From positions 1-7,807 of the forward strand of contig JASJEI010000440.1 in assembly GCA_030064795.1 (NCBI GenBank): 7,807 nt of DNA. The letters run 5' to 3'. Of this stretch, positions 5,761 to 7,807 are shown in pieces; the first letter of the stretch is position 1; every line of letters starts with the position of its first letter. The notes below the pieces were generated by a model, which ran no database searches, was not told the DNA's origin, and worked only from the letters and a program-made list of their open reading frames with translations. Made by a program: the position numbers and the translations under genes. The DNA is from Pleurocapsa sp. MO_226.B13. GTDB taxonomy: Bacteria > Cyanobacteriota > Cyanobacteriia > Cyanobacteriales > Xenococcaceae.

Positions 5761-7680
5761 ATGGATCTGAGCCAAATTACTCATCCGAATCAATTGCACG
5801 GATTGTCAATTTCGCAATTGCAAGACATAGCACGTCAAATTCGAGACAAGCACTTACAAACAGTAGCCACCAGTGGTGGTCACCTAGGTTCTGGCTTGGG
5901 TGTGGTTGAACTTACCCTAGGGCTTTACCAAACTCTAGACCTAGATCGCGATAAAGTGACTTGGGATGTTGGTCATCAAGCCTATCCACACAAGCTGCTC
6001 ACTGGGCGATACAATCGCTTTCATACACTGCGCCAAAAGGGTGGGATTGCTGGCTATCTCAAGCGATGCGAAAGTAAGTTTGACCACTTTGGGGCTGGTC
6101 ATGCTTCTACCAGTATCTCTGCGGCATTGGGAATGGCTCTAGCCAGAGATCTCAAAGGCGAAAACTTCAAAGTGGTGGCAGTAATTGGTGATGGCTCTCT
6201 CACAGGCGGCATGGCATTAGAAGCGATTAACCATGCGGGTTACTTGCCCAAAACTAACTTATTGGTCGTACTCAACGACAATGAGATGTCCATTTCGCCT
6301 AATGTAGGTGCGCTTTCCCGTCACCTGAACCAACTACGGTTTAGCCAGCCAGTGCAGTTGCTCCAAAAGCTGGAGGAACAGGAACAGTTTGAAACAATCA
6401 CGCATCTAGATTCTGTCCCAGAATTAAATCGGATCAAACATGGGATCAAACGCTTAGTGGTGCCGAAGATGGGAGCGATATTTGAAGAACTGGGCTTCAC
6501 CTATATAGGACTAGTGGACGGACACAATCTAAAGGAATTGATTGCCACCTTCTCTCATGCACATCAACTGACTGGTCCGGTGTTGGTGCATGTGGCGACA
6601 GTCAAGGGGAAAGGATATGAAATCGCCGAGCAAGATCAGGTTGGCTACCACGCCCAATCTAAGTTCAACCAGGCAACGGGCAAGGCAATTGCTTCGAGTA
6701 AGCTCAAACCCCCCAGCTACTCTAAGGTGTTTGGCGAAACCCTGACCAAAATTGCCGCCAGCAATCCCAAAGTAATTGGCATTACCGCCGCTATGTCTAC
6801 CGGGACAGGGCTGGAGAGCCTGCGGAAAAAACTGCCCCAGCAATATATCGATGTGGGTATTGCCGAGCAGCACGCAGTGACACTGTCGGCGGGTCTGGCG
6901 TGCGAAGGGATGCGCCCTGTTGCCACCATCTACTCCACCTTCCTGCAACGAGCATATGACCAAATTGTTCACGATGTCTGCATCCAAAATCTGCCCGTCT
7001 TCTTCTGTATGGACAGAGCTGGAATTGTCGGGGCCGATGGTCCCACCCACCAGGGGATGTACGATATAGCCTATCTGCGCTCCCTTCCTAACATGGTCTT
7101 GATGGCTCCCAAAGATGAAGCCGAACTTCAGCAAATGCTCGTCACTGGCATCAACTACACCAATGGACCAATCGCCATGCGTTATCCCCGTGGCAGTGGT
7201 CAAGGAGTTCCCCTAATGGAAGAAGGCTGGGAACCTTTACCTATTGGCAAAGGAGAAATTCTCCGCGACGGAAAAGACGTGCTGCTGGTTGCTTATGGTT
7301 CGATGGTCTATCCGGCTCTACAAACAGCCACCATTCTGAGTGAACACGGCATCGAAGCTACTGTCGTCAATACCCGCTTTGCCAAACCCTTGGATACTGA
7401 CTTAATTGTGCCTCTGGTTAAGCAATTTGGTCGAGTTTTCACCTTGGAGGAGGGCTGTTTGATGGGAGGCTTTGGTTCAGCCGTTGCCGAAGCTTTACTC
7501 GACCACCATGTTGTAGTTCCAGTCCATCGGCTCGGTGTACCTGACCAGTTAGTAGATCATGCAACTTCGGAAGAATCCAAAGTAGAACTAGGTTTAACTG
7601 CTCGACAAATTGCCGAACGAGTCCTCAAAGAAGTACCACTCCCCACATTAGAACTCTTGCAAAAGTTTTTTATGGTATGA
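5761..7680 (+). CDS. dxs: 1-deoxy-D-xylulose-5-phosphate synthase
   Basis: This thiamine-diphosphate enzyme condenses pyruvate with glyceraldehyde 3-phosphate, the first and flux-controlling step of the MEP pathway to IPP and DMAPP. At 639 residues it is full length. Seen: H41 in [17 protein letters not shown] (69-78), the thiamine-binding GDGSLTGG (143-150) with NDN (172-174), the catalytic Glu in IAEQHAVT (E369), then R419, D426 and H430 in the [13 protein letters not shown] block, and AMRYPRG (472-478). The start has a good ribosome site (agagga, 5747-5752, eight bases before ATG). Two usually conserved spots differ: GLVDGHN at 250-256 where GPVDGHN is usual, and HLGSG where cyanobacteria often have HLGPG; residues 190-225 are also divergent. 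It lies 79 bp after the P450 and may be a cluster-dedicated paralogue. Its base composition looks richer in GC than the two genes before it. Confidence 0.96.
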   Translation: MDLSQITHPNQLHGLSISQLQDIARQIRDKHLQTVATSGGHLGSGLGVVELTLGLYQTLDLDRDKVTWDVGHQAYPHKLLTGRYNRFHTLRQKGGIAGYLKRCESKFDHFGAGHASTSISAALGMALARDLKGENFKVVAVIGDGSLTGGMALEAINHAGYLPKTNLLVVLNDNEMSISPNVGALSRHLNQLRFSQPVQLLQKLEEQEQFETITHLDSVPELNRIKHGIKRLVVPKMGAIFEELGFTYIGLVDGHNLKELIATFSHAHQLTGPVLVHVATVKGKGYEIAEQDQVGYHAQSKFNQATGKAIASSKLKPPSYSKVFGETLTKIAASNPKVIGITAAMSTGTGLESLRKKLPQQYIDVGIAEQHAVTLSAGLACEGMRPVATIYSTFLQRAYDQIVHDVCIQNLPVFFCMDRAGIVGADGPTHQGMYDIAYLRSLPNMVLMAPKDEAELQQMLVTGINYTNGPIAMRYPRGSGQGVPLMEEGWEPLPIGKGEILRDGKDVLLVAYGSMVYPALQTATILSEHGIEATVVNTRFAKPLDTDLIVPLVKQFGRVFTLEEGCLMGGFGSAVAEALLDHHVVVPVHRLGVPDQLVDHATSEESKVELGLTARQIAERVLKEVPLPTLELLQKFFMV

Positions 7681-7757
7681 TATTTGTTGGTTTTTAGTTG
7701 AATTTCTGCGGATTAAAATAACGGGAATTGAGAGATTGTTTAAGTGAGTAAAAAAGC

Positions 7758-7765
7758 GCGATCGC
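7758..7765. repeat. HIP1 octamer GCGATCGC
   Basis: This highly iterated palindrome is typical of many cyanobacterial genomes. Other copies lie at 351-358 and 5584-5591. The 127 bp after dxs hold no gene and no convincing terminator that I can see. Confidence 0.7.
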
Positions 7766-7807
7766 CAATCATAAAAATTGACAGCAAGAATTATTTCAGT
7801 TATTAAT

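Noticed and set aside
6529..7203. A 224-codon open frame on the minus strand inside dxs
   Set aside because: It lies wholly antisense to a strongly conserved DXS catalytic region and shows no recognisable domain; constrained codons of the real gene explain the open frame.
2794..7680. The terpene cassette as cargo of a composite transposon
   Set aside because: IS remnants occur only on the left side and the right edge shows no IS end within the window, so no pair of flanking elements is seen.

Overview
This window looks like cyanobacterial chromosome. It carries the HIP1 octamer GCGATCGC at 351-358, 5584-5591 and 7758-7765. It also has a DUF4278-type small protein (a cyanobacterial family), a CYP110-like cytochrome P450, and a DXS whose sequence resembles cyanobacterial DXS throughout. 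The species cannot be named from the sequence alone.

The left third (1-2576) is an insertion-sequence graveyard, all on the minus strand. First comes a scrap of an IS1-like transposase (4-120). Next is a broken IS66-like element (121-1905) bounded by 34-bp imperfect inverted repeats that I found by comparing its two ends; its transposase has one in-frame stop and two frameshifts. Then comes an IS6/IS240-type element (1906-2576) that keeps its upstream terminal repeat, lost its other end to the IS66-like element, and is further broken by a frameshift and a 49-bp palindromic insertion. The IS6 terminus sits directly against the last 38 codons of a lost gene (2578-2694) that resembles the tail of a cyanobacterial hybrid sensor kinase.

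The right two thirds (2794-7680) hold four plus-strand genes with gaps of 76, 79 and 79 bp: a small DUF4278-like protein, a class I terpene synthase with all hallmark metal and diphosphate residues, a CYP110-like P450, and 1-deoxy-D-xylulose-5-phosphate synthase. They form a plausible terpenoid cassette. DXS would boost the MEP pathway that supplies prenyl diphosphates, the synthase would cyclise one of these (probably farnesyl diphosphate) and the P450 would oxidise the product. Terpene synthase plus CYP110 pairs are known from Nostoc, in one case with a two-component regulator beside them, so the kinase-like remnant may be the lost regulator of this cluster.

The most unusual signal is a short, GC-rich, palindromic mini-element. 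A 120-bp copy lies exactly in frame inside the P450 (residues 160-199, in the predicted E-F loop), and a shorter 49-bp relative sharing a 22-bp core (21 of 22 identical) disrupts the IS6 transposase. The P450 therefore carries 40 residues its family lacks but remains open, which recalls the Rickettsia palindromic elements that add peptides to proteins.
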